Shown piece by piece: positions 23,840-31,235 of a stretch of DNA of 33,092 nt (its first letter is position 1; every line of letters begins with the position of its first letter). The stretch spans positions 1 to 33,092 of the forward strand of contig SLJK01000073.1 in NCBI GenBank assembly GCA_007135125.1. Direction: 5' to 3'. Below the pieces are notes generated by a model. That model had not been told where the DNA came from. It saw only the letters and a list, made by a program, of their open reading frames with translations, and made no database searches. A program made the position numbers and the translations under genes. The stretch is from Syntrophomonadaceae bacterium. GTDB taxonomy: Bacteria; Bacillota; Dethiobacteria; DTU022; UBA8154.

Positions 23840-24637
23840 TTATTTTCCTAATAATTTACTTCTCTCAGCCGCTTTTTTTACAGCATGGATAGCTGCGGTC
23901 CGCAAACCGCTTTCTTCTAGCGCAATGAGTCCGGCGCTGGTAGTTCCTCCTGGTGAGGTGACTCTATTTCTCAAGACTGCGGGGTGCTCGCCGTTCTCTA
24001 CCATCATCCGGGCAGCGCCAAAAACTGTTTGCGCAGCCAACATTAGCGCTGCATCTCGTTCCAGGCCCATTTCCACTCCACCATCAGCCAAAGCTTCAAT
24101 AAACATGAAAGTGTAAGCCGGGCCGCTGCCGCTTAATCCTGTGGCAGCATCTAGATATTTTTCTTCCAGGGGAAGCACTTTCCCCAGCGCTTCCAGAAGG
24201 CTTATGACCTTCTTTTCTTCTTTAGTTGTGACCTGGTTTCCCTTGCTTATTACACTCATACCTTCTCCTATCAGGGAGGGAGTATTAGGCATAACCCGTA
24301 TTATTTTCTGCGAACTGCCCAGGTACTCTTCAAAAAAAGAAATATTTAAACCGGCTGCCACAGAAACCACCAGATGCTCCTTCCGCAGGATAGGATTTAA
24401 TTTAAGCAGCAAGCTTTCCATCTCCTGTGGTTTTACCGCCAAAAAAATAATTTCCGCTTCATCGCACAATGCGCTTAGGTCAGGGCTGGTTCTTACCTTA
24501 TAATCCGCTGCCAAATCCTTGGTTTTCTCCTCGTCTTTATCAAAAACAGAAATATCATCGGGGGCGACATGTTGTTTGGAGAGTATCCCTTTGATTATTG
24601 TCGAACCCATGATTCCGCATCCTATAAAACCCAGCAA
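23840..24637 (-). CDS. proC: Pyrroline-5-carboxylate reductase
   Basis: ProC reduces pyrroline-5-carboxylate to proline. The 265 residues begin with the Rossmann motif GFIGCGIMGS and contain IFLAVKPQEME, VMPNTPSLIGEGM, and the C-terminal family signature RVTSPGGTTSAGLIALEESG. Start is TTG 24637, six bases behind GGGGGCG. As the first gene of the cluster it is preceded by a promoter at 24712-24684. Confidence 0.97.
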   Translation of the reverse strand: MLGFIGCGIMGSTIIKGILSKQHVAPDDISVFDKDEEKTKDLAADYKVRTSPDLSALCDEAEIIFLAVKPQEMESLLLKLNPILRKEHLVVSVAAGLNISFFEEYLGSSQKIIRVMPNTPSLIGEGMSVISKGNQVTTKEEKKVISLLEALGKVLPLEEKYLDAATGLSGSGPAYTFMFIEALADGGVEMGLERDAALMLAAQTVFGAARMMVENGEHPAVLRNRVTSPGGTTSAGLIALEESGLRTAAIHAVKKAAERSKLLGK

Positions 24638-24683
24638 TTATTTCGCCCCCTTAACAGGAAAATAGATAAAAATCCACGCCTAT

Positions 24684-24712
24684 ATTGTATTATAAAGGCC
24701 CGGGCAATGCAA
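24684..24712 (-). promoter_or_regulatory. Promoter of the proC-proB-proA operon
   Basis: On the minus strand TTGCAT (24712-24707) and TACAAT (24689-24684) are 17 bases apart. A second TATAAT lies at 24694-24689. The spacer contains GCCCGGGC, part of a larger inverted repeat (24698-24704 with 24734-24740). The start codon lies about 45 bases downstream. Confidence 0.5.
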
Positions 24713-24824
24713 GATTAAGTAAGCTTTTGCTTTCCCGGGCTTTAACGTCCTACCACACCCGCCTTGTATTTATTATTATTTTTGGAATACATTTCTTTCC
24801 AATGTTTTAAGATTGTTGTTTGTC

Positions 24825-24853
24825 TTGACAAAAACGAGCGATTCAGTTAAAAT
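24825..24853 (+). promoter_or_regulatory. Promoter of tRNA-Trp
   Basis: A consensus TTGACA (24825-24830) and TAAAAT (24848-24853) are separated by exactly 17 bases, close to the start of the tRNA. This is one of the best promoter matches in the window, as expected for a stable RNA gene. Confidence 0.75.
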
Positions 24854-24863
24854 ATTTTTGCGT

Positions 24864-24939
24864 AGGGGAGTAGCTCAACTGGCAGAGCAGCGGTCTCCAA
24901 AACCGCAGGCTGCGGGTTCAAGTCCTGTCTCCCCTGCCA
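24864..24939 (+). tRNA. tRNA-Trp (anticodon CCA)
   Basis: AGGGGAG (24864-24870) and CTCCCCT (24929-24935) form the seven-pair acceptor stem with discriminator G and an encoded CCA (24937-24939). The anticodon arm GCGGT-CTCCAAA-ACCGC gives CCA, which reads UGG. The T arm contains GGTTCAAGTCC. All four arms are present and no intron is seen. The tRNA stands alone, flanked by its promoter and a terminator. Confidence 0.96.
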
Positions 24940-24950
24940 GATGAATAATA

Positions 24951-24974
24951 AAGCCACGGAACCCCGTGGCTTTT
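24951..24974 (+). terminator. Intrinsic terminator of tRNA-Trp
   Basis: AAGCCACGG and CCGTGGCTT form a nine-pair stem around the loop AACC, followed by TT. It begins 12 bases after the tRNA and could also work on the other strand. Confidence 0.75.
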
Positions 24975-25054
24975 CCTATTACATCAAATTTCCTAATATT
25001 TCAAGATTATAAGAGAAAAACGGTACTATATTAAATAGGATTAACCTGCATATC

Positions 25055-25447
25055 CTAGTGCTCCTCTTCCACTTCCACTTCCACTTCCTCTTCCTCTTCA
25101 TGTTTCGGCCATCCAAGTACATAGCTAACGACTGAAACAAATACCGCTAACGGTACCGGGATAATCAAAAAGGCTCTTGCTGCAGGAGGAAAGGCTACTT
25201 CGCTTCCTGACAGAAAAATACTTTCCATCCATATTTCAAAATCAAAATAGTTTTGATAGTAAAACCATATATAAACTATAAAGGCAATGGGAACACAAAT
25301 TACCTTTATCAACCTGGTAAGGATCGATGGTTTTAAAAAAATAAATGCCCAACCGACAATATGCCCGGTCGCATAAGCATTAATAAGCGCTATCAACGGT
25401 GATAGAAGGTAAATAATGCCGGCAGTGTTGTTTAAAAGAAAGTCCAT
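25055..25447 (-). CDS. Small membrane protein with an acidic repeat-encoded tail, function unknown
   Basis: About 130 residues, not assigned to a family. Three hydrophobic segments are visible: IIYLLSPLIALINAYATG, VICVPIAFIVYIWFYY and AFLIIPVPLAVFVSVVSYV. They are followed by a charged tail of Glu, Val and a final His. The DNA of the tail is a hexamer repeat (25067-25096). The protein should sit in the cytoplasmic membrane with the acidic tail on one side, perhaps binding cations or a basic partner; that is a guess. I chose the second ATG (25447) because GGAG lies nine bases before it; the ATG at 25462 would add five residues and contains that site. The gene is transcribed alone. Confidence 0.6.
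   Translation of the reverse strand: MDFLLNNTAGIIYLLSPLIALINAYATGHIVGWAFIFLKPSILTRLIKVICVPIAFIVYIWFYYQNYFDFEIWMESIFLSGSEVAFPPAARAFLIIPVPLAVFVSVVSYVLGWPKHEEEEEVEVEVEEEH
25067..25096. repeat. Tandem hexamers: TTCCAC x3 then TTCCTC x2
   Basis: Five consecutive six-base units encode alternating Glu-Val and Glu-Glu on the minus strand, at the C-terminus of the membrane protein. Copy-number changes would lengthen or shorten the acidic tail by two residues without shifting the frame. Confidence 0.85.
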
Positions 25448-25543
25448 AATTTTTTTCTCCATAAAAAAAATGTTTGATTATATCCTTTATATTCAACAAC
25501 TTTATTAAAAATCCTTTTCATTATCAAACTTCAACATATAACT

Positions 25544-26329
25544 TCAAGTAGAATCCACTTTCTTAATTTCTTCAAAGATTTCGCTGCAGATTATCCTGTT
25601 ACCTGCTATTAGAGAAACTTGCCTTCTCTCTGGCAATAAAATAATCTCACCCCCTGCTTCCGTGACCAGCAGGTTGCCTGCTTCAACATCCCAGGCCCCC
25701 AGGTTAATTTCCCAATAACCGTCAAGCCTGCCTGCTGCCACGCAGGCCAGATCATATGCTGCTGCGCCCATTCTGCGCAAACCCCTTACTCTCGGCACAA
25801 AATGAGCGACGTAATTGGCATTATTATCCGGGTGGGTAGCTTTATCGTAAGGGAATCCGGTGGCCAGCACTGCTTCCCGAAGAGTTTCCCTTATCGATAC
25901 TTGAATCCTACTACCGTTAAGATAAGCACCGTTTCCTTTAACAGCACTGAACATCTCGTCAAGGAGGGGATTATATACCAGGCCGAGCACCGTTTCTCCC
26001 TTGTGGCGCAGGGCAACCGATATGACAAATATTGGAATTCCCCGGGCGTAGTTAGTCGTCCCATCCAGGGGGTCCACAACCCAGAGAAAATCTGATTCTT
26101 GCCGGGTCGCCCCGGACTCTTCCGCTAAAATAGCGTGCTCGGGGTAAGCCTCCCCTATGGCCTCGAGTAAATATTTTTCGGAGAGTTCATCTACTTCGGT
26201 GAGCAGTTCATAGCCGGTTGATTTAGAATCTACGCGGAGATCTTTTTTCCCGAACATTTTTATTTGCAACGCACCTGTTTCCCTAACCCATTGGGAAGCT
26301 TTTTGCGCTGTTTCCTGAAGATTGAGCAC
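25544..26329 (-). CDS. Inositol monophosphatase family protein (SuhB-like)
   Basis: The 261-residue, metal-dependent (magnesium, lithium-sensitive in the family) sugar phosphatase shows LLTEVDELSEKYL, the AEESG glutamate, WVVDPLDGTTNYARGIP and the late GAWDVEAGNLLVTEAGG aspartate motif. It may act on inositol phosphate, fructose-1,6-bisphosphate or related sugar phosphates; the substrate cannot be told from sequence alone. Start is GTG 26329 behind GAGGTG. The macrodomain gene upstream (ending at 26399) is on the same strand 69 bases away. Confidence 0.93.
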   Translation of the reverse strand: MLNLQETAQKASQWVRETGALQIKMFGKKDLRVDSKSTGYELLTEVDELSEKYLLEAIGEAYPEHAILAEESGATRQESDFLWVVDPLDGTTNYARGIPIFVISVALRHKGETVLGLVYNPLLDEMFSAVKGNGAYLNGSRIQVSIRETLREAVLATGFPYDKATHPDNNANYVAHFVPRVRGLRRMGAAAYDLACVAAGRLDGYWEINLGAWDVEAGNLLVTEAGGEIILLPERRQVSLIAGNRIICSEIFEEIKKVDST

Positions 26330-26398
26330 TTCATCACCTCTTTTACATTAATTCCGGTTTTGTTTTCTATTTCTGAAATAAGCCCGGCGGGCAGGATG

Positions 26399-26926
26399 TT
26401 AGAGGCGAGAAAGCACCTTTTCGTGAACCTTCAAATCCTTTTCGCTAAACAGGACAAAACGAACCAAATTTACATTACGGAGCGTCTTAACCTTTTCCAA
26501 GACGGTTTTTAAAGCAATTTCTGCCGCTTCTTCTATGGGATAACCGAAAGCACCAGTGGATATAGCGGGAAATGCAATTGATTGCAGGTTGTGTTCCTCA
26601 GCCAAAGCTAAGGCGTTTTTATAGCAGTCGGCGAGCAGCTTATCTTCCGGTTTATCAGCTCCGAAAACCGGTCCCAGGCAGTGTATGACATGGGAGTTAG
26701 GCAGGTTGTAACCTTTAGTAATTACCGCCTCCCCCGGCTTAATCGGGGCCAGGGGCACACCCTCTTCTTCCAGCTCCGGCCCTGCAGCGCGGTGGATAGC
26801 GCCGGCCACACCGCCGCCAGGCCTGAGTTGAGAATTAGCGGCGTTTACAACGGCACCGATATCCTTTTGTGCGGTTATATCACCTTGAACCAGCTCCACA
26901 GTAACCCCGGCAACCACTTTTTGCAT
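26399..26926 (-). CDS. Macrodomain protein (O-acetyl-ADP-ribose deacetylase/ADP-ribose hydrolase type)
   Basis: A 175-residue single macrodomain. The ADP-ribose-binding strands are clear: VELVQGDITAQKDIGAVVNAANSQL, then the GGGVAGAIHRAAGPEL diphosphate loop, HVIHCLGP, and the distal loop AFPAISTGAFGYP. The layout is that of YmdB/TARG1-like macrodomains, which remove ADP-ribose from glutamate or hydrolyse O-acetyl-ADP-ribose. The start is ATG 26926, nine bases after AAGGAGG; the frame upstream of it is open but not family-like. It is the only intact ADP-ribose enzyme here, since the other one at 1850 is broken. Confidence 0.93.
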   Translation of the reverse strand: MQKVVAGVTVELVQGDITAQKDIGAVVNAANSQLRPGGGVAGAIHRAAGPELEEEGVPLAPIKPGEAVITKGYNLPNSHVIHCLGPVFGADKPEDKLLADCYKNALALAEEHNLQSIAFPAISTGAFGYPIEEAAEIALKTVLEKVKTLRNVNLVRFVLFSEKDLKVHEKVLSRL

Positions 26927-27098
26927 TTTTAGCGGCCTCCTTTTTAAAAAATTGACCAAGCAAATTGTAAAAATGTTAACTTTTCTTAATTCTAACAGTT
27001 GCAGCCGCATATTTCAACGTAGACAAGAACCGTTTACTTGTTTTATGATATACACGTACGGCTGTATAGATCACGGCCGTAAAAAGGAGTTGATAAAT

Positions 27099-27821
27099 GT
27101 GCTTGTCCTTGACGCCCATATTCATTGTGGGTTGACTCTTCCCTTTGAGCAAATCAGTGCTCTCTGGCGAGAGGGTAATATTGACGGTGGAGTGGTTTTT
27201 TCTCCGGTCGAGGAAATATATGACCGTTTTGACAGCAATTTTGAGGACAGCGATCTATTCCGCGAATCCAGGAAGAATGTGCATCAGTATTTGCAGTCGT
27301 TGAACGCAGAGAATATCATACCTTTCTGGTTCGTTTGGAATGATTTTATACTTCCCGCGCAGGGGTTCAAAGGAATTAAGTGGCACAGGCACTCCGACGA
27401 GCCTAACTACAACTATGATTCGCCAAAATGCCAGGAATTTATCGAGTATATTTGTTCTTTTAAGATGCCTGTTACCCTGGAAGAGGAGTTCCAGCACACC
27501 CTGGATTTCGTTAAACGCATCGACGGTAAAACCACGGTTATTATCCCCCATTTCGGCGGTTTAAACGGCGGCTACCAGAACCTGAAAAGGGCAGGAGTAT
27601 TCGAAAACCCTTCCGTTTATGTGGATACAGCTTTGGCCGGTACCAGGGAAGTCGAAGATTTTGCGGAAGCATATGGGGTGGAAAGGATACTTTTCGGAAG
27701 CGACTTTCCGTTTAGCCGCCCCGTTCACGAGCGCGCTAAAATAGAGAGAGTCTTAAAAGGCGAAGACCTGCAAAAGGTACTGGGGAAAAATCTTCTACAG
27801 ATAATACCGGACAAAAAATAA
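27099..27821 (+). CDS. Amidohydrolase family 2 (PF04909) TIM-barrel hydrolase
   Basis: About 240 residues. The N-terminal metal motif is LDAHIHCG, the strand with KGIKWHRHSD follows, then VIIPHFGG and the C-terminal LFGSDFPFSRP with the catalytic aspartate. These are the marks of the ACMSD/uracil-like branch of amidohydrolases, which hydrolyse or decarboxylate small cyclic and aromatic compounds. The particular substrate is unknown. I start it at GTG 27099, nine bases after AAGGAG, giving M-L-V-L-D-A-H-I-H. It is divergent from the macrodomain gene and ends two bases before the stop of the small zinc-ribbon ORF on the other strand. Confidence 0.88.
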   Translation: MLVLDAHIHCGLTLPFEQISALWREGNIDGGVVFSPVEEIYDRFDSNFEDSDLFRESRKNVHQYLQSLNAENIIPFWFVWNDFILPAQGFKGIKWHRHSDEPNYNYDSPKCQEFIEYICSFKMPVTLEEEFQHTLDFVKRIDGKTTVIIPHFGGLNGGYQNLKRAGVFENPSVYVDTALAGTREVEDFAEAYGVERILFGSDFPFSRPVHERAKIERVLKGEDLQKVLGKNLLQIIPDKK

Positions 27822-27822
27822 G

Positions 27823-27966
27823 CTATTGTTCCGGTGAGCCAAAGTTTACCCGGTAGAAGTCTTGCTTGATTTTTTCCAACAGCGCCTCCACACTTTCTCC
27901 ACATTCAGGACAGTGATCTAACTGCCGGTTAAGTATATAACCACAAAGGCACTTAATTGCATGCAT
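27823..27966 (-). CDS. Small zinc-ribbon protein (47 residues)
   Basis: ATG 27966 follows AGGAAAGG by ten bases and runs to TAG 27823. The 47 residues contain a CLCGY pair and a CPECG pair about 12 residues apart, a typical zinc-ribbon knuckle, followed by a short amphipathic helix. No homologue comes to mind. The frame is also open upstream of the ATG for 56 codons, overlapping the end of the recombinase gene, and that stretch is Pro/Ser/Glu/Lys-rich like a linker. The zinc ribbon might therefore be the tail of a longer protein. The stop lies two bases from the end of the convergent amidohydrolase. Confidence 0.6.
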   Translation of the reverse strand: MHAIKCLCGYILNRQLDHCPECGESVEALLEKIKQDFYRVNFGSPEQ

Positions 27967-28075
27967 AGGAAGTCTGCCTTTCCTGCTTTTTGTTGCTGGT
28001 TCATCGGGTGTCTTGGCGTGGGGCTCGTTCTCGGACGGGGATGATGATAAAGTGCTATGTGCCTCTGGCAGCTGC

Positions 28076-28675
28076 TTATGCGGCTGCCCGCCGGCTACGA
28101 AAAAATTGTAGGTCGTCTTCGATTTTGTCGTTAACTAGATAGGTGTATATCATGGTGGCTGAGAGGCTGGAGTGTCCCAGGGCTTTTTGTACCAGGCGGA
28201 TATTACTGGTTTTTCTGTAAAGCTCGGCTGCAAAAGTATGTCTCAGGGTATGAGGGGATATGTTTTTGTTAATATGGGCTTTACCGGCCAGCCTTTTTAC
28301 CATTTCCCTGACATAGCGGTTATCCAATTTCCCCCCTTTTAAGGTGGGGAAAAAATACCGGCTCTCAGGGCTGACCTGCAGCCATTTTTTAAAAAGTTCA
28401 AGACTTTCCTTACCGGCCCATAATGTGCGCCTTTTTTTTTCTTTTCCCCCTTCAACCTTTAGCTCACCACTTTCCAGATCAACGTCTTCCCTTTTAAGGC
28501 CGGTTACCTCTGACAAGCGAAGGCCCGCTTCAAGCATGATTCTCAGCATACACAGGTTACGGATACCGGTCGGCGCTTTCGGATTGGGAATGGAGAGCAA
28601 GGCTTCCTGCTCTTCTTTTGTCAATATCTCCGGTAGCTTCCGGTAACCTGTTTCTTGATTGTTTAAAGTGCCCAC
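28076..28675 (-). CDS. Single-domain tyrosine recombinase/integrase
   Basis: The 199 residues form only the catalytic half of a tyrosine recombinase. The catalytic residues are in order: Arg in EAGLRLSEVTGL, the beta-hairpin Lys region KVEGGKEKKRRT, H-x-x-R in SPHTLRHTFA, HSS in KALGHSSLSAT, and the Tyr in MIYTYL. The SAM-like core-binding domain that holds DNA in XerC/D and phage integrases is missing; the start GTG 28675 with GGGGGGGTG looks genuine. Such catalytic-only recombinases occur in Firmicutes and their targets are mostly unknown. No attachment-site repeats or phage genes were found around it. The MoxR/VWA pair lies directly upstream on the same strand. Confidence 0.88.
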   Translation of the reverse strand: MGTLNNQETGYRKLPEILTKEEQEALLSIPNPKAPTGIRNLCMLRIMLEAGLRLSEVTGLKREDVDLESGELKVEGGKEKKRRTLWAGKESLELFKKWLQVSPESRYFFPTLKGGKLDNRYVREMVKRLAGKAHINKNISPHTLRHTFAAELYRKTSNIRLVQKALGHSSLSATMIYTYLVNDKIEDDLQFFRSRRAAA

Positions 28676-28752
28676 ACCGACACCCCCCCATATAATAATT
28701 TGTATGCGTTTGCCTCCAGGGCATCATATACCAACTTCCTGCCCCAAAAGCC

Positions 28753-29949
28753 TTATCTTTTTACTTTTAATTTCTTAATTCCCATATCTAAACCTTCCAG
28801 GGTGAGCTCATACATGGGGAAAATATCCCTAATTAGAGATATAGTGTAAGAACCTGTGGTGCGGTTCCAAAAATTAGAAGGTATGGGATTCAGCCATATG
28901 GAGTGGTCAAAATGGGCGGCAAGGCGCTGTAGCCAGTAAATTCCGGATTCGTTATTACTGATTGACCAATCAATAGCACCCCCTACCATGGTAAGCTCAC
29001 TGGGAGCCATGCTTGCGTCGCCTACAATAATAACCTTGTATTCAGTATCCAGTTGTTGTAATAAATGCTCAGTTTTAACGGAATTACGAGGGTTACAGGA
29101 AGGATCCAGGAAAATATTTTCATAGATGCAATTATGGAAATAATAGAAACGCAGGTCCCTGAAGTGGGTTGCCCTATTAATGGCGGTAAATAGTTGGCTG
29201 CAGATTCGCATATAGGGCATCATCGAGCCGCCGGAATCCATTAACAAAGCAACCTTTACGTCGTTTTTGCGTCCCCGGTCCCATATAAGTTCCAGCAGGC
29301 CACCTTTATCTGCAGTTGCCTGAATGGTTTCATCAATATTCAGTTCCTCTTTAGGTCCTTCGTCTTTGCTGGTTAACTGCCGCAGCTTGCGCAGGGCCAC
29401 TTCGAATTGCCTGACCCCTATGGTCTCGTCGGTACGAAAACCTTTAAATTTGCGTTCCCCGGCGACTTTGACGGCAGACTTATTGACCGATTCGCCGCCA
29501 ATACGAACTCCTGCAGGGTGATACCCCGAATGACCGAAAGGCGATCTTCCGCCTGTCCCTACCCACTTACCGCCGCCATGATGTTCCCCGTCCTGTTCTT
29601 TCATGCGTTCCTCAAGGCGCTTGCGCAGCTCCTCCAGATCCCAATCCTGAAACTGCTTGCGTTCTTCCGGAGATACATGCAGCGGAGGCAGAGCATTTTC
29701 CAGCCATTTCATGACCCTTTCGGTCAACTCTTCAGAGGATTCTATGCCGTTAAAATAATGCTGGAAAGCAAGGTCATACTTATCATAAAAAGTTTCGCTT
29801 TTAACCAGTACTGCCCTGGCCAGGTAGTAAAAACCTGAAAGGCTGGAATAGGCCATCCCACGACTCAGGGCCTCGATCAGGGTCATCCATTCGGTAATAG
29901 AAACGGGGACACCGTAACCTCTTAGCAGATAAAAAAAATTAACAAACAT
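28753..29949 (-). CDS. VWA-domain protein of the CoxE-like family
   Basis: The 398 residues have a helical N-terminal half with a Gly/His-rich hinge (HHGGGKWVGTGGRS) and a C-terminal VWA domain. The metal-ion-dependent adhesion site is LLMDSGGSM, a D-x-G-x-S variant common in this family. The later GDASMAPSEL and HSIWLNP motifs are typical. VWA proteins of this type work with a MoxR ATPase, here 11 bases upstream, as a chaperone pair that inserts metals or remodels target complexes. The client is unknown; no CO dehydrogenase or other obvious client gene is adjacent. ATG 29949 follows GGGAG. Confidence 0.9.
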   Translation of the reverse strand: MFVNFFYLLRGYGVPVSITEWMTLIEALSRGMAYSSLSGFYYLARAVLVKSETFYDKYDLAFQHYFNGIESSEELTERVMKWLENALPPLHVSPEERKQFQDWDLEELRKRLEERMKEQDGEHHGGGKWVGTGGRSPFGHSGYHPAGVRIGGESVNKSAVKVAGERKFKGFRTDETIGVRQFEVALRKLRQLTSKDEGPKEELNIDETIQATADKGGLLELIWDRGRKNDVKVALLMDSGGSMMPYMRICSQLFTAINRATHFRDLRFYYFHNCIYENIFLDPSCNPRNSVKTEHLLQQLDTEYKVIIVGDASMAPSELTMVGGAIDWSISNNESGIYWLQRLAAHFDHSIWLNPIPSNFWNRTTGSYTISLIRDIFPMYELTLEGLDMGIKKLKVKR

Positions 29950-29960
29950 AGTGCTCCCTT

Positions 29961-30827
29961 CTACCAGCTGCGTAGTATCCCCGGATTTTTTCTCTGGGCA
30001 CCCTGGTTGTGCAACCGCTGTAAAACTGCATTAAAGTCCCGGTCTTTTTTGATCAGTACTCCCAGGAAAGGAAGCTCCTGCACTATTGCGTCAGTGCTGA
30101 TCCCTCCAACTGTCAGGGCCTGTACCCAGTCCAAAAGCTCGCTGGTGCTGGGCTTCTTTTGTAGCCCGTTGATGCTGCGCACCCAGTAAAAAGCCTTCAT
30201 AGCTTCTTCCAACAGCTTTTTGTGTAAATCCGGGTAATGGGCATAAATAATCCTCTCCATCATCTCCTCGTCGGGGAAAGGTATATAATGGAAAACGCAC
30301 CTTCTTAAGAATGCATCGGGCAATTCCTTTTCCGCGTTACTGGTTATAATGACTATAGGCCTGTGAGTGGCTTCGACGGTTTCGTTTGTCTCCGGGATAT
30401 CGAAACTCATAATATCAAGCTCCCAAAGTAGATCATTGGGGAACTCAATATCTGCCTTGTCAACTTCGTCAATTAAAAGCACGACCTGCTCCTCGGACAC
30501 AAAAGATTCCCCGAGTTTGCCTAGTTTAATATAATGGCTGATATCGGAGACATCATGATCCCCAAACTGGCTGTCATAGAGCCTCTGCACAGTATCATAA
30601 ATATAAAGTCCGTCCCTGGCTTTCGTGGTGGACTTAATGTTCCAGATTAAAAACCTCTTCTCCATTTGCTCTGCTATACTCCGCGCCAGCATGGTTTTTC
30701 CTGTTCCCGGTTCACCTTTAATAAGTAAGGGCCTTCCCAGGGCTATAGCAATGTTTACACTGTTCTGCAGATCTTCTGAAGCAATGTAATCTTTTGTGCC
30801 TGAAAATACTGCTTGGGCTTGCTGCAA
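29961..30827 (-). CDS. MoxR-family AAA+ ATPase
   Basis: The 288-residue AAA+ protein has Walker A GEPGTGKTML, Walker B VVLLIDEVDKAD, sensor 1 in IVITSNAEKELPD and the arginine finger region AFLRRCVFHYIPFPD. MoxR ATPases act as chaperones with VWA proteins to assemble or activate enzyme complexes. The gene precedes the VWA gene by 11 bases, so the two are translated together. Start is TTG 30827, eight bases after AAGGAGG. Confidence 0.93.
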   Translation of the reverse strand: MQQAQAVFSGTKDYIASEDLQNSVNIAIALGRPLLIKGEPGTGKTMLARSIAEQMEKRFLIWNIKSTTKARDGLYIYDTVQRLYDSQFGDHDVSDISHYIKLGKLGESFVSEEQVVLLIDEVDKADIEFPNDLLWELDIMSFDIPETNETVEATHRPIVIITSNAEKELPDAFLRRCVFHYIPFPDEEMMERIIYAHYPDLHKKLLEEAMKAFYWVRSINGLQKKPSTSELLDWVQALTVGGISTDAIVQELPFLGVLIKKDRDFNAVLQRLHNQGAQRKNPGILRSW

Positions 30828-31037
30828 GATAAATCCTCCTTCGATGATATATTTTTTCTCTACTTTTTTATTTCTCTATATTATTAATTCGCTATTTCCT
30901 TTCCCTTTTCCTGCCGCTATTTTAAAATTACAAACCCTGTTCCCCCATTTAACTACATTTATATAAATACGGCAAGCGTAATAAAGATTATTATAAGGAT
31001 GGTCGAAATATGTTCTCGGTAGTTATGGGAAAAAAAG

Positions 31038-31112
31038 AAACCCCGAAAACATTATGTAACCCATTGTGAAAATTGTTAATAATATCTTAACAATATCATG
31101 ATTTAGGGGTTT
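31038..31112 (-). terminator. Putative deoC terminator with a large structured loop
   Basis: Read on the minus strand, AAACCCC pairs with GGGGTTT and the hairpin is followed by C then seven T residues (complement of 31030-31037). The 60-base loop contains a second perfect eight-pair hairpin. The long loop makes it an unusual terminator; it could also be a small RNA. Confidence 0.4.
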
Positions 31113-31115
31113 TAT

Positions 31116-31136
31116 TGTGGATAACCCTGTGGAAAA
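31116..31136. promoter_or_regulatory. Two tandem DnaA-box matches
   Basis: TGTGGATAA (31116-31124) is the complement of TTATCCACA, a perfect strong DnaA box. TGTGGAAAA (31128-31136) is the complement of TTTTCCACA, which fits TTWTNCACA. They are in the same orientation, starts 12 bases apart. An AT-rich, hairpin-forming tract lies beside them. dnaA, dnaN or rpmH are not in the window, so this is more likely a DnaA-binding regulatory or titration site than oriC. Confidence 0.55.
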
Positions 31137-31235
31137 TGTGAATTATTCTAGCGAACAAAGCAACCATTTCTTTTTTATACAGGCCTTAAATCAACAGACA
31201 TGCTGCCTTCAGAGTTAACATAACTCCCCCATGGC

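Larger units (their letters stand above)
30828..31235. other. 400-base AT-rich spacer with nested hairpins and a DnaA-box pair
   Basis: The region lies between deoC and the MoxR gene. It holds a terminator-like structure on the minus strand (AAACCCC 31038-31044 pairing with GGGGTTT 31106-31112, with T residues following on that strand). An inner hairpin sits inside it (ATTGTTAA 31072-31079 / TTAACAAT 31087-31094). Two DnaA-box matches follow at 31116-31136. No ORF is supported. Confidence 0.55.

Noticed and set aside
28076-28675. Integron or prophage around the tyrosine recombinase
   Set aside because: No attachment-site repeats, cassettes or phage genes flank it; neighbours are ordinary metabolic and chaperone genes.
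31004-31015. LexA-like site CGAAATATGTTC
   Set aside because: Half-site spacing is one base off and one arm lacks the required C, so it does not match the Firmicute SOS box.
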